Shown: positions 12,934 through 28,079 of the stretch, piece by piece
Layout: the number at the start of each line of letters is the position of its first letter
Numbering within the stretch: the first letter of the stretch is position 1
NCBI GenBank assembly: GCA_936450465.1
Contig: OW388289.1
Span: 76,496,593 to 76,560,592 of the forward strand
Origin: Gibbula magus
Taxonomy: Eukaryota > Mollusca > Gastropoda > Trochida > Trochidae
DNA: 64,000 nt
Reading direction: 5' to 3'
Translations under genes and position numbers: made by a program
Notes under the pieces: model-generated
Database searches by the model: none
Told to the model about the DNA's origin: nothing
What the model saw: the letters and a program-made list of their open reading frames with translations, nothing else

Positions 12934-13207
12934 TATATCTCTAGGGTTTATTTTGGTAGATAAATTTCACATGTATTTTGTAATTCCTCTTGGAACAAAC
13001 CAACATTGGCAGGAGTAGAACAGTCGTATGACTATATAAGCACATCTTCAGTACATAAGTATACACTTCATTCAAGTAAACTGACATGATGATTACAAAA
13101 TAAGAATAAAACCTCCAAAATAAATTACATAGAATCTACTCCCAGATTGTAATATGAAGAAAAATGAATCGAATACAAAACACTCCCGATTTAATATTTA
13201 CGTCAAC

Positions 13208-16200
13208 CTACAAGGTACAGTAACAGATGTCAGATGGACAGAGACCTCCGGCACAATTAATCTCGCACCATTTATTCATGTGTTGGGTATCGGTCCAACT
13301 GCGGCAGTCTTGACGAACCATTTCCTCTCCAGGGCACATACAGATGCACTGATTGGTCGGACACAATCCCATGGTACATTGCGAGCCGCAATACGAGTCA
13401 AAGTTTTGCATGTTGGCCCACATCCCCTTGCCCCTGCACCTGGATCGACCGGTCAGACACATGGGCCCTGGAGCTCCCTCCGGCTCTCTGACCATCATCT
13501 GGTTGGCGTTCCAGTTGGCGTAGTTGGCGCTGCTGCCGGATGAAGATGGTACCTGACCCATTGCAGCCGTCTGGCCTGGGGTCATAGCACTCATTTGACC
13601 TTGAGTCATCTGGTTTGGGGTCATTGCCACCATCTGACCTTGGTTCAGTGCAGCCATCTGGTTCGGAGTCATAGCAGTCATCTGACCTGGGCTCATTGCA
13701 GCCATTTGACCTTGGGTCATTGCAGTCATCTGATTCGGAGCCATTGCAGCCATTTGACCTTGACGCATGGCAGCCATTTGGGTCTCATGCATGGCATTAA
13801 ACTGTGCTTGAGTGCTGGGATCCATCTGTTGAGTACTCGCTACACCTTGGGGTACACCTACGCCAAACTGAGGAGTTTGCATCATTGCTTGGTTCTGTAC
13901 TGGAACTTGGACTTGACCTTGACTTTGACTTTGAGCCTGTGCTTGAGCCTGAGCCTGTGCTTGAGCAGCCATCATTGCCTGCATATGTGCTTGAGCGAGG
14001 GCCATGGCTTGAGCTTGAATGTGTGCTTGTGCGAGAGCCTGGGCTTGGAGCCCAACCTGGGTCTGTGGCTGAACTTGATTGTGTGTGACAACTGCACCTG
14101 AAGGTATCATCGGTTGCCCATTCATCATGCTCATTTGGTACTGGCTGTACGGACTAGACTGCAGGTTAGCAAGATACTGCTGCTGAGCCATCCAGGCAGA
14201 ATTTGGATGCATCATCTGGTCAGTCTGAAGATAGGCCATATTGCCAATTGCGGGAACTTGCATGTTAGATGGGGCTTCCAAAGCAAGAGTATTGGTAGCA
14301 GCAGTTTTTAAAGCTGTAGTTCTGATTGTTGTCGGTGAAGAAGTTGATGTGTCAGATGCTGCTGTATCAGTTACTGGAGCTTCTGTTTCTTTTATTGCCT
14401 GTGCCTGCGTTGTCTCCAACAGTAAATTCTGAAGTAAGTTTGACGGAAGTTGGGTTGGAGCAACTTTAGCCTGTGGAAACTGATCTTGTGCAGCCTCAGC
14501 TTGTATACCCATAGTCTGTGCACCCACATATTGTGACCCCAGAGCCGCTGACCCCTTGGCCTGAGAACTCTGGATCTGTGACCCTAGAGTCTGTGTCTGT
14601 ACCTCTGACTTGGCCTGTGAACCTTGAGAGAGAATCGGTGCTGCTGTGACAACTGCAGAGCCTGACCCATAAGAAGGCTGAGTTGCAAGGTATTCTCCTG
14701 GAGGGGGGTTTGGTGTCATTCCAGGGTGATTGAAAAAGAATTCCGTTTGGAAGAAGGCATTAAATGGATCAAATGCATCTAAATTTCCTGCCGTTTGATA
14801 ATAATCTGGCATATAAGCTTGTGTGACAATCGATGGAGAGAGAGTTGTTTTTGGTGATGCGGTTATAACCATAGGCAAGGTTGTTGGTTGGGCAGTTGTA
14901 GTTGCTGTTGTTGTTGTTGTTGGAACAGATGTGGTTGTAGTTGATTTTGTAGTTTTTGTTGTTGTAGTTGTAGGAGGTTTTGTAGTTGTAGGAGGTTTCG
15001 TAGTTGTAAGGGGTTTCGTTGTTGTTGTAGTTGTAGGAGGTTTCGTTGTTGTAGGGGGTTTCGTTGTTGTTGTAGATGTAGGAGGTTTCGTTGTGGTTGT
15101 TGTAGTTGTAGGAGGTTTCGTCGTTGTTGTTGTTGTTGTTATTGTAGCTGTAGTTGTTGTTGCTGCAGTTGTCGTAACAGGAGGTAATGTTTTTACAACT
15201 GGAGAAGCCGCTTCTTCCGGTTTTCTGTTGATGACAGGAGTTGCTGGTTCCGGGACTTTGTACTGTATTGTTTGATCTTTGGGCTTAGATAGTTGACTCG
15301 TGCTTTGTGTGTTAGACGAACCTCCCAAATTGTTATAATTTGCTGCGTTGTTGAAGCTGAAGGGCCTTCTCTCTACATTTGAACTGAATGAGTGACTGGA
15401 TATCATAGGGTTGTCCACAGGATTGAAACGGAAGCGGCTAAACATGCTTGAGACCGGTCCTTTGCGAGGACGTTCAGTGAGCGATGATAATGATACCTTC
15501 ATAAACTGGTTACTGTGGTCATGGATCTTAATGTTGCCAAATCTGGAACTAGGTCCATTGTTTGGTATTGATGTGTCTTTGTTTAATACAGAAGAGAAAC
15601 TTACACCCCTTGACAGGTTTAAGTTGTCAGATGAGCTTGATTTGGATTGGTCTTGGGGTGGGCTTGGTTTCATGCCGGCAGAATTTTCTTTCTGTTTGAA
15701 AAGAGCAGCTGACGAAATAATAACAGGATTTGAAGGAGGTGGCAATGGAACTTTTTCAGTTTGAATAGGTTGAACAGTCTCAACTGGGGCAGGAGCAACT
15801 GCATTTGCCCCAGAGTTTGAAGTCCCAATCTTTATATCCATATTCTGGTTCATTGCACGATAGGCTGAAGCTGTTATTTCCACAGGAGCAGGACCTATAC
15901 CACCACCCCCACCACCACCCCCACCGACCCACTGCCTCTTGGGAGGCTGCTTCTTAACATGTGTAGATGCGTGGATGTGGCTGTGCACCACCTGTGGCGG
16001 GGTCCTGACTTCCTGTTTAAAGACAATATCTTGGGCTGGAGTGATATCTGGGACGGGTACGTTTGGTTGGACATACCCCGGGTGGTGCATGACGTACACT
16101 GGAGCGTCCTTCTCTATGGAGACATCAGCACAGTTGTGCCACTGCTCCTGTATACCGCAGCCGAGACACTGGGTCCCTTCATCGTTGTATCCCATGTGCT

Positions 16201-19200
16201 GCCCTGTAACAGTCACACATATAATGTTCACAAGCATTCATATTTTTTATCAAACATAACATTATGACACAGGAGGCATTCGATAAAAATATTCAAAATA
16301 ATCAAATCATTTAACCACACATCTATAATCTCATTTTCAAAAATGGCATAATTTCCTGACACACAGGAAACGTAAAGACAACCTGGCTTCGGTCAATCAT
16401 GTTTACAAAGCGATCCTGCGTAAATGTGACTATTATACGAAATGAAGTGTCATTATGTATGCGTCATGTAACATGATTGTCATTACATAACCGGTACCAA
16501 ATAAAGTCAAGGAACGTCAAATCTTGAAAGGTCATTGGTTGTGATTTCGTGAAGATCATGCATATGAATATTTTCACCAAAATAGATGTTACTAGGTTTA
16601 CCGTTCAAATGTAGTTGAGAGATTTAAGAAAAAGACAAATGACAATGGAGCATTTGTAATTAAAAAAAGTTCAGGCATTTTAGAGAAGTAACATGCCATT
16701 CTCATATTTCACAGGCATTCTAGAAGAGATGTAAGGATGAAAATGTAAGAAATGTTGCTTGTAAGAAATGTTTCTTGAAAGAATTGTACCTAGCAAGAAA
16801 TGTAGCGTGTAAGAAATATAGCCTGTAACAAAGACGTACATGTATATCACATTCATTGCCTGTAAGAAATGTAGTGAAGTAGACATGTTTCATGAAAGAA
16901 ATGCTGCATGTAATGTGTAGCTTATAAGACATATACCGTGCACCAATTGTTCCTAGAGCATGTTACCACCAAGAACATTAAATGTACATAATCTCTTTAA
17001 CTCAGTTCACGGGGTTCAAAGGTCAACTGCACAGAGTTTCCTCGTTAAACTGCCATAAGAGACAGTTCCATCAAGATAAATCTACGTCATGGAGTCAGTG
17101 GGTCGACGCTGGAGCTGTGGTACACAGAACATCACTGTAGTTGGCTGAAGTAGTTTCTTCCACATTTTGCAAAATATTTATCTAATTATACCTGGGTCCT
17201 ATTTCGAGCTCAGGTTCTTTTTATATTCCATAATGAGTGGATTATTTAGATATTTAGAAAGCTTGTTTGATTGTAAGTATTACTTTATACAGTATTGCAG
17301 TAATGTTAGATTAGAAATGGTGTAAGAATGGCAAGTAATGTTAGATTTGAAATTATTTTTAAATTCGAGTAATGCTAAATTGGAAATCATTTTAGAATTG
17401 CAAAAATCATTAGATTGGTAATTATTTTAGATTGACAAGTTATGTTAGATTGGAAATTATTTTAGAAAGGTAAGTAATGTGAAATTTGAAATTATGTAAG
17501 AATGGCAAGTAATGTTAGATTGGAAAATATGTAAGAATGGCAAGTCATGTTAGATTGGAATTTGTTTTTGGAATGACGAGTAATATTAGATTGGAAATTA
17601 TTTGAGAATGGCAAGTAATGTTAAATTGGAAATTATTTTAGAATGGCAAGTAATGTAAGATTGGAACATTTTTCTCTTCCAACTTGGCATACAGTATTGA
17701 CCTGGCATACAGTATTGACCTGGCATAGAGTATTGACCTGGCATACAATATTGACCTGGCATACAGTACTGACTTGGCATACCATATTGACTGACATGCA
17801 GTATTGACCTAGCTGGCATACAATATTGACCTGACATACAGTATTGACCTGACATACAGTATTGACTTGACATACAGTATTGACCGGAGATACCGTATCG
17901 ACCTGACATACAATACTGACCTGACAGTGTCGACTTGACATACAGTACTAACCTGGCATACAGTTCTGACCTGGCATACAGTATTGACCTGACATACAGT
18001 ATTGGCCTCGCATACAATATTGACCTGATATACAGTATTGACCTGACTTACAGTATTGATTTGGCATACAGTATTGACCTGGCATACAGTTTTGACTTGG
18101 CATACAATATTGACCTGGAATATAGTATTTACTTTGCATACAGTATTGACCTGGCATACAGTATTGACTTGTCATACAGTATTGACCTGCATTACAATAT
18201 TGACCTGGCATACAGTAAAAACATGGCATAAAGTACTCCGGTGTAACCTGACATACAGTACTGACTTGACATACATTATTTACCTGACATACAGTACAAG
18301 CTTCTAATGAAACTTGACATACAGCACTTACCTGACATACAGTACTGACCTCTAATGTTACCTGACATACAGTACTGATTTCTTATGTTATCTGACATAC
18401 AGTACTAACCTGACATACAGTACTAACCTGACATACATCACTAACCTGACATACAGTACTAACCTGACATACAGCACTAACCTGACATACAGTACTAACC
18501 TGACATACAGTACTAACCTGACATACAGTACTAACCTGACATACAGTACTTACCTGACATACAGCACTAACCTGACATACAGCACTACCCTGACATACAG
18601 GAATAACTTGACATACAGCAATAACCTGACATACAGCACTAACCTGACATTCAGCACTAGCCTGACATAGATTACTAACCTGACATACAGCAATAACTTG
18701 ACATACAGCAATAACCTGACATACAGCACTAACCTGACATACAGCAATAACCTGACATACAGCACTAACCTGACATACAGCACTAGCCTGACATACAGTA
18801 CTAATCTGACATACAGTACTAACCTGACATACAGCACTAACCTGACATACAGTACTAACCTGACTTACAGAACTAACCTGACATACAGTACTAACCTGAC
18901 ATACAACACTAACCTGACATGCAGCACTAACCTGACATGCAGCACTAACCTGACATGTAGCACTAACCTGACATACAGCAATAACATGACATGCAGCACT
19001 AACTTGACATACAGTACTAACCTGACATACAGTACTAACCTGACATACAACACTAACCTGACATACAGCACTAACCTGACATACAGTACTAACCTGACAT
19101 ACAGTACTAACCTGACATACAGTACTAACCTGACATACAACACTAACCTGACATACAGTACTTACCTGACATACAGCACTAACCTGACATACAGCACTAC

Positions 19201-22200
19201 CCTGACATACAGGAATAACTTGACATACAGCAATAACCTGACATACAGCACTAACCTGACATTCAGCACTAGCCTGACATAGATTACTAACCTGACATAC
19301 AGCAATAACTTGACATACAGCAATAACCTGACATACAGCACTAACCTGACATACAGCAATAACCTGACATACAGCACTAACCTGACATACAGCACTAGCC
19401 TGACATACAGTACTAATCTGACATACAGTACTAACCTGACATACAGCACTAACCTGACATACAGTACTAACCTGACTTACAGAACTAACCTGACATACAG
19501 TACTAACCTGACATACAACACTAACCTGACATGCAGCACTAACCTGACATGCAGCACTAACCTGACATGTAGCACTAACCTGACATACAGCAATAACATG
19601 ACATGCAGCACTAACTTGACATACAGTACTAACCTGACATACAGTACTAACCTGACATACAACACTAACCTGACATACAGCACTAACCTGACATACAGTA
19701 CTAACCTGACATACAGTACTAACCTGACATACAGTACTAACCTGACATACAGTACTAACTTGACATACAACACTAACCTGACATACAGTACTAACCTGAC
19801 ATACAGTACTAACCTGACATACAACACTAACCTGACATACAGTACTAACCTGACATACAACAATTACCTGACATACAGTACTAACCTAGCATACAGTACG
19901 AACCTGACATACACACTAACCTGACATACAGTACTAACCTGACATACAGTACTAACCTGACATACAGCACTAACCTGACATACAGCACTAACCCGACATA
20001 CAGTACTAACCTGACATACAGTACTCACCTTACATACACACTAACCTGACATACAGTACTCACCTTACATACACACTAACCTGACATACAGTACTAACCT
20101 GACATACAGTACTAACCTGACATACAGTACTAACCTGACATACAGTAATAACCTGACATCGGTACTAACATGACATACACACTAACCTGACATACAGTAC
20201 TAACATGACATACAGAACTAACCTGACACACAGTACTTACCTGACATACAGCAATAACCTGACATACAGTACTAACCTGACATACAGCAATAACCTGACA
20301 TACAGTACTAACCTGACATACAGTACTAACCTGACATACAGTACTAACCTAACATACAGCAATAACCTGACATGCACACTAACCTGACATACAGTACTAA
20401 CCTGACATACAGCACTAACCTGACACACAGCAATAACCTGACATACAGTACTTACCTAACATACAGCAATAACCTGACATGCACACTAACATGACATACA
20501 GTACTAACCTGACATACAGCACTAACCTGACATACAGTACTAACCTGACATACAGTACTAACCTGACATACAGTAATAACCTGACATCGGTACTAACATG
20601 ACATACACACTAACCTGACATACAGTACTAACATGACATACAGAACTAACCTGACATACAGTACTTACTTGACATACAGCAATAACCTGACATACAGTAC
20701 TAACCTCACATACAGCAATAACCTGACATACAGTACTAACCTGACATACAGCAATAACCTGACATGCACACTAACCTGACATACAGTACTAACCTGACAT
20801 ACAGCACTAACCTGACACACAGCAATAACCTGACATACAGTACTAACCTGACATACAGCAATAACCTGACATGCACACTAACATGACATACAGTACTAAC
20901 CTGACATACAGCACTAACCTGACGTACAGTACTAACCTGACATACAGTACTAACCTGACATACAGCACTAACCTGACATACAGTACTAACCTGACATACA
21001 TCACTAACCTGACATACAGTACTAACCTGACATACAACACTAACCTGACATACAACACTAACCTGACATACAGTACTAACCTGACATACAGTACTAACCT
21101 CCGATCCACCTCCACTGTAGCACGCACTGAGTACACGTCAGATTTGCCGGAAGTGTCGCCGTCAAGTTGACCATGACGAAAGGTCCTTCCAGTGTTAACG
21201 CGTATCTCTTTCCCGCTCCCGTGATGTTCAAAATGTTCTTGTCAAGACACTCCTGTGTCACTGTAAACTTCGGTTGGTTCCAAGAACAAATGCGGAACTC
21301 GAAAATTCCCTTGTGGTTTGAGGTGATGTCGAGGACGAGCGGTATTTCCTGCCCCATGTGATAAAGACGAGTTATCCTTCCTGTTGCGTAGGTACCATTG
21401 GCTTCGTTGTTCTTCGGGCCCTGGGCAGGGTCACCGCATACGCCACATTTCCCGTGTTGGAAGTCATGTTGATTCTGAAGTTGATAAAGTGTAACATTGG
21501 TTATGTTTTACAAATAAAATCACAATTGATTGCTGACGTTTACTTAAAGTTTTAATGATGATAAATGACTTCTCGGATAGAGGAATGGTCTTTGAAGGTA
21601 CGAATCTCAATGATGGCGGTTATGGCGGTATTTCACAAATATATGAATACATCCTTTATTGACGACTGAGTTTTATGCATTTAAGATCCTCTAAGACAAG
21701 AACTAATATAACATCAAAATGAAGAGCTTATCTTAAAGAAATAATACATAATTTTGATAACAATAATAATAAAGGATATATTAGTGCGTCGCTATCAATA
21801 CGGCGGTACATGATCGCCGACCAAATAATTTATGGTTATATAAATCTGGAAATAGTGGACATCTAAATACGCCAATCCATGTTTCCAGGCAATTTACAAA
21901 ATCTTACATTATTAATGTGTTGTTTAGAATAAACCATTGTTAATGTTAAGCTTTAAGAACAAATAAATAGTATAAATAAATTTAAATACAATAGCAAAAC
22001 ACGACGGAAGGTGTTGACAATGGACAAACGCTGACATGACTAATGGATAAGTTCCGTCCTTAAGGTTTAAAAATGAGTGTCAAGAGAAGAAGTGACGTTT
22101 TCAAACAAAGCCTGGGGTTCTTAAAAGCCCTGCCACATCTCCATGCGTCATTTCCATTGTTATAAGGCAATATTACAATGAAAGTTATATGGACATAAAT

Positions 22201-22424
22201 AAATGGTTAGAAATGTGTTCGTTTTTTAGAGCACTCACCACATATCCGCCACAATTAAGGCCATTGTCATCATAGTTTGGGGGTGTTTTGAAGCCGAAGC
22301 GCCACATGCTGGATCGCATGGGGGGTTCTATCATCCTCCCATGTCCCTCCACCCCCCTAAGGGACCACAGTCCGAGTGCCAACGTTACTACGACCCCCCA
22401 AATGCTGCAACAGTTTGGTCTCAT
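13208..22424 (-). CDS. AA15-type lytic polysaccharide monooxygenase with giant low-complexity tail
   Basis: Three minus-strand exons: 22424-22239, 21474-21099 and 16203-13208. Donors are GTGAGT and GTTAGT, acceptors TTCAG and TTACAG, phases 0 and 1; together they give 1185 residues. The signal peptide ends before His28 (HGRMIEPP), the N-terminal copper ligand of an LPMO. His116 in ITSNHKG is the second brace histidine. GKCGVCGDP, CTQCVLQWRW and CLGCGIQEQWHNCADVSI are typical of AA15, which oxidatively cleaves chitin or cellulose outside the cell. After about residue 225 comes an unusual tail of roughly 900 residues: a Pro/Thr mucin-like stretch (about 530-630), an Ala/Gln stretch (about 900-960), Met/Gln repeats (about 990-1070), then two Cys modules of the form C...W-C-x2-N/Q-C...G-x-C-P...C-x-C. 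The activity call is firm; the substrate is unknown. Confidence 0.9.
16204..21098 (-). other. Intron 2 of the large LPMO gene, built almost wholly of tandem repeats
   Basis: This 4.9-kb intron carries three successive arrays on the + strand: degenerate 17-18-bp units containing GTAAGAAATGT at about 16735-16930, about ten 35-bp units containing AATGGCAAGTAATGTTAGAT at about 17310-17670, and the 18-bp satellite from about 17684 to the splice site. The long open frames here (LTYSTN-type repeats on both strands) come from the 18-bp period and are not genes. Confidence 0.85.
17684..21098 (-). repeat. 18-bp satellite whose unit carries a 5' splice site
   Basis: About 190 units. Read in the transcript direction the proximal unit is GTTAGTACTGTATGTCAG, so every junction forms CAG|GTTAGT, a good donor consensus. 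The first unit begins exactly at the exon 2 donor (21098). Distal units (about 17684-18230) read GTCAATACTGTATGCCAG and have lost the donor-like start. A 612-bp block (34 units) is present twice, near 18540-19151 and 19152-19763, recognisable by the rare CATAGATTACTAACC variant at 18666 and 19278. A further 428-bp repeat is marked by CTGACATCGG at 20153 and 20581. Confidence 0.9.
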
Positions 22425-23065
22425 ACTGAAGAGGTAACGCTAAACGTTAAGCAACGTTGACAGGTGCTTTACTTTTACCGGAGGGGTGCAGCAACTTGAT
22501 GGAAGAGCGCTGACACTTTGATGACTTGACTTGTAGCAGTGTCACAGGCGCTTCTAACAACACTGGCTCTATTTTTGTAGAACAGATATTGTCAATGATA
22601 CGTATATAAACAATTTCAAGAATTTAATAAATTGCAGTGTTTGACACGATGAAGGATGACGTACCTAGCTTGAAAATGTCTGAAACTGATTATAACCTTG
22701 GTTGGTATCACCTTCTCTGTTCCGTGTTATGTTTATGTACTCGCAGTACATGCTATGCGTGGAGACTTACGTCAAGTATAATTATATCATTTGAAAGAGA
22801 AACTCATTGTTTAAATGACCTTTGATTTCACTGGTAACGCTTATTTACAAGGCACTATGCTTTAAATGATTTCTTTGTCGTTTAATCCTACTTATTTTGT
22901 ATATAACGTTTTTGGTGTTTTTTAGAAATTGTTTTTTTTTATCCTAATGGTTAAATTATCAGTCCATTTTCTACATGATACAAAATAATTGTTTGGCAAT
23001 AGTGAATTTAGGATTATTGATGACCAAGTCTTTGAGAGGTTGAGGGTCATTCAGAAATGGAACAC

Positions 23066-23690
23066 AAGCTTTTCTGGATGACAACTTCTGTATTGTAAAG
23101 ATAAAACGACGTTTCGGAGCATATACATACTCCCGGTTCAATGTCATTTGAATTAGATCAAACTAACACGTGTTTCTAAACAGAGTACCGCGCCATAGAG
23201 ATCACGACAGGCTGCCATGGATCCAAATTATGCATCGCGACCCATAAACTACGAAACACCACATTAAATGCTATATCTAAGAAAGCCTCTGATAGGCTGA
23301 ATTTATTGAAGGTGAAAGGTCGCAGTGAAGCATGGGGCTGCTATTGCTGAAAACAATACCTCCTAAATTAAAAAAATCGTCCTCTGACAACTACCTACAT
23401 ATAAATAAATAAATAAAGTTTATTTATTTATATGTAGGAAGCTGTCAGTTGACCATTTTTTTAAATTTAGGATGACGTATTGTTTCAGCAATAGCAGCCC
23501 CTGTGCAGCGAAGGTCGTATGGCATGACTTCTGCGGGGTAGTACTCATATCAAGGAACGAGTGTTACTTTCGATCTGATTTAAATGAGACTGCATACTCC
23601 TTAGTCAATTCAGCTGATAAAATAGTGAGCATATACTCCGAAACGTCGTGTATCGTCACGAGAAAGAAGTAGTTATCCAGAAATGTTGTT
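23066..23690. repeat. Foldback of two head-to-head copies of a dispersed repeat
   Basis: The arms are about 300 bp each and meet at the (AATA)n/(TATT)n centre near 23402-23442. The outer ends carry CGACGTTTCGGAGCATAT on the left and its near complement ATACTCCGAAACGTCG on the right. Beyond these lie TTCTGGATRAC and GTTATCCAGAAA. Matching inner segments such as GGGGCTGCTATTGCTGAAA and TTTCAGCAATAGCAGCCCC show that both arms are the same sequence. Confidence 0.75.
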
Positions 23691-24718
23691 TTCTTCTTTT
23701 ATGACGTCTTCAATACATGAGACATATACAGAATTACTTACTTACCTACACCTACTAATCGATGAAGGTGAACCTTTCTCTCATACACTTCTATTATGTA
23801 AACCTAAAACTCGGTTGTCTCCGTGAATTACATGTCACGTCAAATTATATCCGACTGTATGGTATCAACCTTAAGTATATAAACATCTTTTTTGAAAGAC
23901 CTAGTCAACCAGCAACCAGTGTCCTTTTTTAAGATGATAAGCTTTCTTGTTTTTATAGTGAATCACATTTATGTAAACACAGCGGAGATAGTGTTATATG
24001 CATCTATCAATTGGACCAAAATTTGATGGTTTTAAAAAAATGATAAGGGTGTTTTTTTTATTGTTAAGGTGATTAGATATATACAAGATTATAAGCAAAT
24101 GTTTGATCGTATCTTCGAATTGTATCGTGTACTATAGTGTAAACACAAGTATTGCAGAATATTATCGAGTGTTATTGTCTGTAATTGATCATTCGACCAT
24201 AGCGTATCATCAGACTTATCGAGTATCGTGGCATCGGACAGGTATGTTCAGCTCATTACGCGGCGTCTTTACAGCGCTAAGAAGTTGACATCTAGAAATC
24301 GTGTCGAATTTTTAAATGTATGAGTAAAATGACATCTTGAACGCTCAATTTTAGGCTGAATGAGATGCTTAACATGATTGGTATTGTGATGTCAGCAGTA
24401 ATACTTACATAAGGCAAGAGTCAAGAGACAAGCATGCATATACATTATGTGAAAAACAGCGACGTGTTAAACTGGATTATCAACCTACTAGCCATAAAAA
24501 TAAACCGTATCACCTGGTACGAGGGACTTACAACATTGTAAGCCCTCCAGGAGGGTTAACACAGACAATTGTAAACCCTTTTAGGAGGAATTACAATGAT
24601 TGTAAACCCTGATATATTTGCTGAGATGAGGGCTTGATTGTAAAGATCTGAAGACACTATCTCAGACTGATTTTGAACAATTCCCAAATATATGACAGAA
24701 TATAAAGAGCAAATGTTT

Positions 24719-24787
24719 CGAACCCGTATCCACCAACACCTGTAGTAGTGAGCTAGCGCTTTAGTCTACTGCGCCAACGAGGCAGAT
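24719..24787 (-). repeat. tRNA-derived SINE-like head
   Basis: The minus strand reads an A-box-like TGGCGCAGTAGACTAAAGCG followed at the right distance by a B-box-like GGGTTCGAAAC. It cannot be folded into a complete tRNA with a matching acceptor stem, so a SINE head or decayed tRNA copy is more likely than a functional tRNA gene. Confidence 0.5.
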
Positions 24788-24944
24788 GAGATTCTACGGT
24801 ACAGAAGCAACCTATATAGCGCGACTGTACACAGGGATTGTAGGTTCCAAACAGGGATTTAATGAACGATTCTATTTACCAGGGATCCTCAATATAACGC
24901 GATAACAAAGCCTGTTTTAACACTTAAAAACGGTTGATAACATA

Positions 24945-25053
24945 GAGAAACCATTCTACCTCGGATATGGTAAGGTTGTAGACCCGCATCCTCGGGTTTT
25001 TCCTTTCTATCAGGGTCCACAACCTTACCATATCCTCGATATAATGGTTTCTC
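24945..25053. other. 109-nt hairpin
   Basis: Two 41-nt arms (24945-24985 and 25013-25053) pair at 36 of 41 positions, with a 27-nt loop. The inner part of the stem (GGATATGGTAAGGTTGT) is uninterrupted. The size is like that of an animal microRNA precursor, but a small foldback element is equally possible. Confidence 0.6.
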
Positions 25054-25562
25054 CTTATATTCGCATTCAGTTCCCAACAGTTAATACATATGTTTGTGTA
25101 TATCGTAAAGTTAAGTATATCGGCGTGTGGTTGTATGTATAGTTTTGATTCTATTCTTTTAAACATAATAATTTCTTCAATAGATAGTCTCTATATAACG
25201 AAAACGTGTTTGTATTTCATACAGATAAGAAAGATTTTTTAAATAATGAAAATTGATATAGACAAGGTGACATTCTATCAGTCCTTTTCTTGTCTTAGCT
25301 TAAGGTGTGTCACTTCTTTTCGTAATCTTGAGTAGATTTGTGTCAAATTTTGGTTTATTTATTGCAAATATATAGTTAATTATCTATCTATCTGTCTTTA
25401 GATTTTTTGGATAAAATTACTAAACCTAAACCTTAACCCAAAGTGTTTAATGTGTCGTTATGGGCCAACGTAATAGTCAGTGTAAGGGAATCTTAAGTGT
25501 TCGTAAAAGTTGAAATGTCATTGGATGATACACATTATTATGAAATATTTTATTTGGGTTTC

Positions 25563-28079
<2,517 letters not shown>

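Larger units (their letters stand above)
22425..25562. other. Intergenic stretch between the two LPMO genes
   Basis: No supported coding exon. It holds a large imperfect palindrome (about 23066-23690), a tRNA-derived SINE-like segment (24719-24787), three short repeats of ATTGTAARCCC near 24535-24610, and a 109-nt hairpin (24945-25053). Confidence 0.5.

Noticed and set aside
13154..16267. Plus-strand frames of 60-168 codons opposite the large LPMO exon (for example 13595-14101 and 14823-15275)
   Set aside because: They are antisense shadows of the low-complexity coding exon; VVVVV and SHLT repeats mirror the Thr- and Gln-rich codons.
17684..21098. CRISPR-like array
   Set aside because: Units are contiguous with no unique spacers, and the DNA is clearly from an animal.
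17598..21170. Many long open frames with TYSTNL / LYVRLV repeats on both strands
   Set aside because: They are by-products of an 18-bp tandem repeat without stop codons. They lie inside the LPMO intron and have no start context or non-repetitive part.
24719..24787. Functional tRNA gene
   Set aside because: A- and B-box-like motifs are present but I could not form a matching acceptor stem. A SINE head is more likely.
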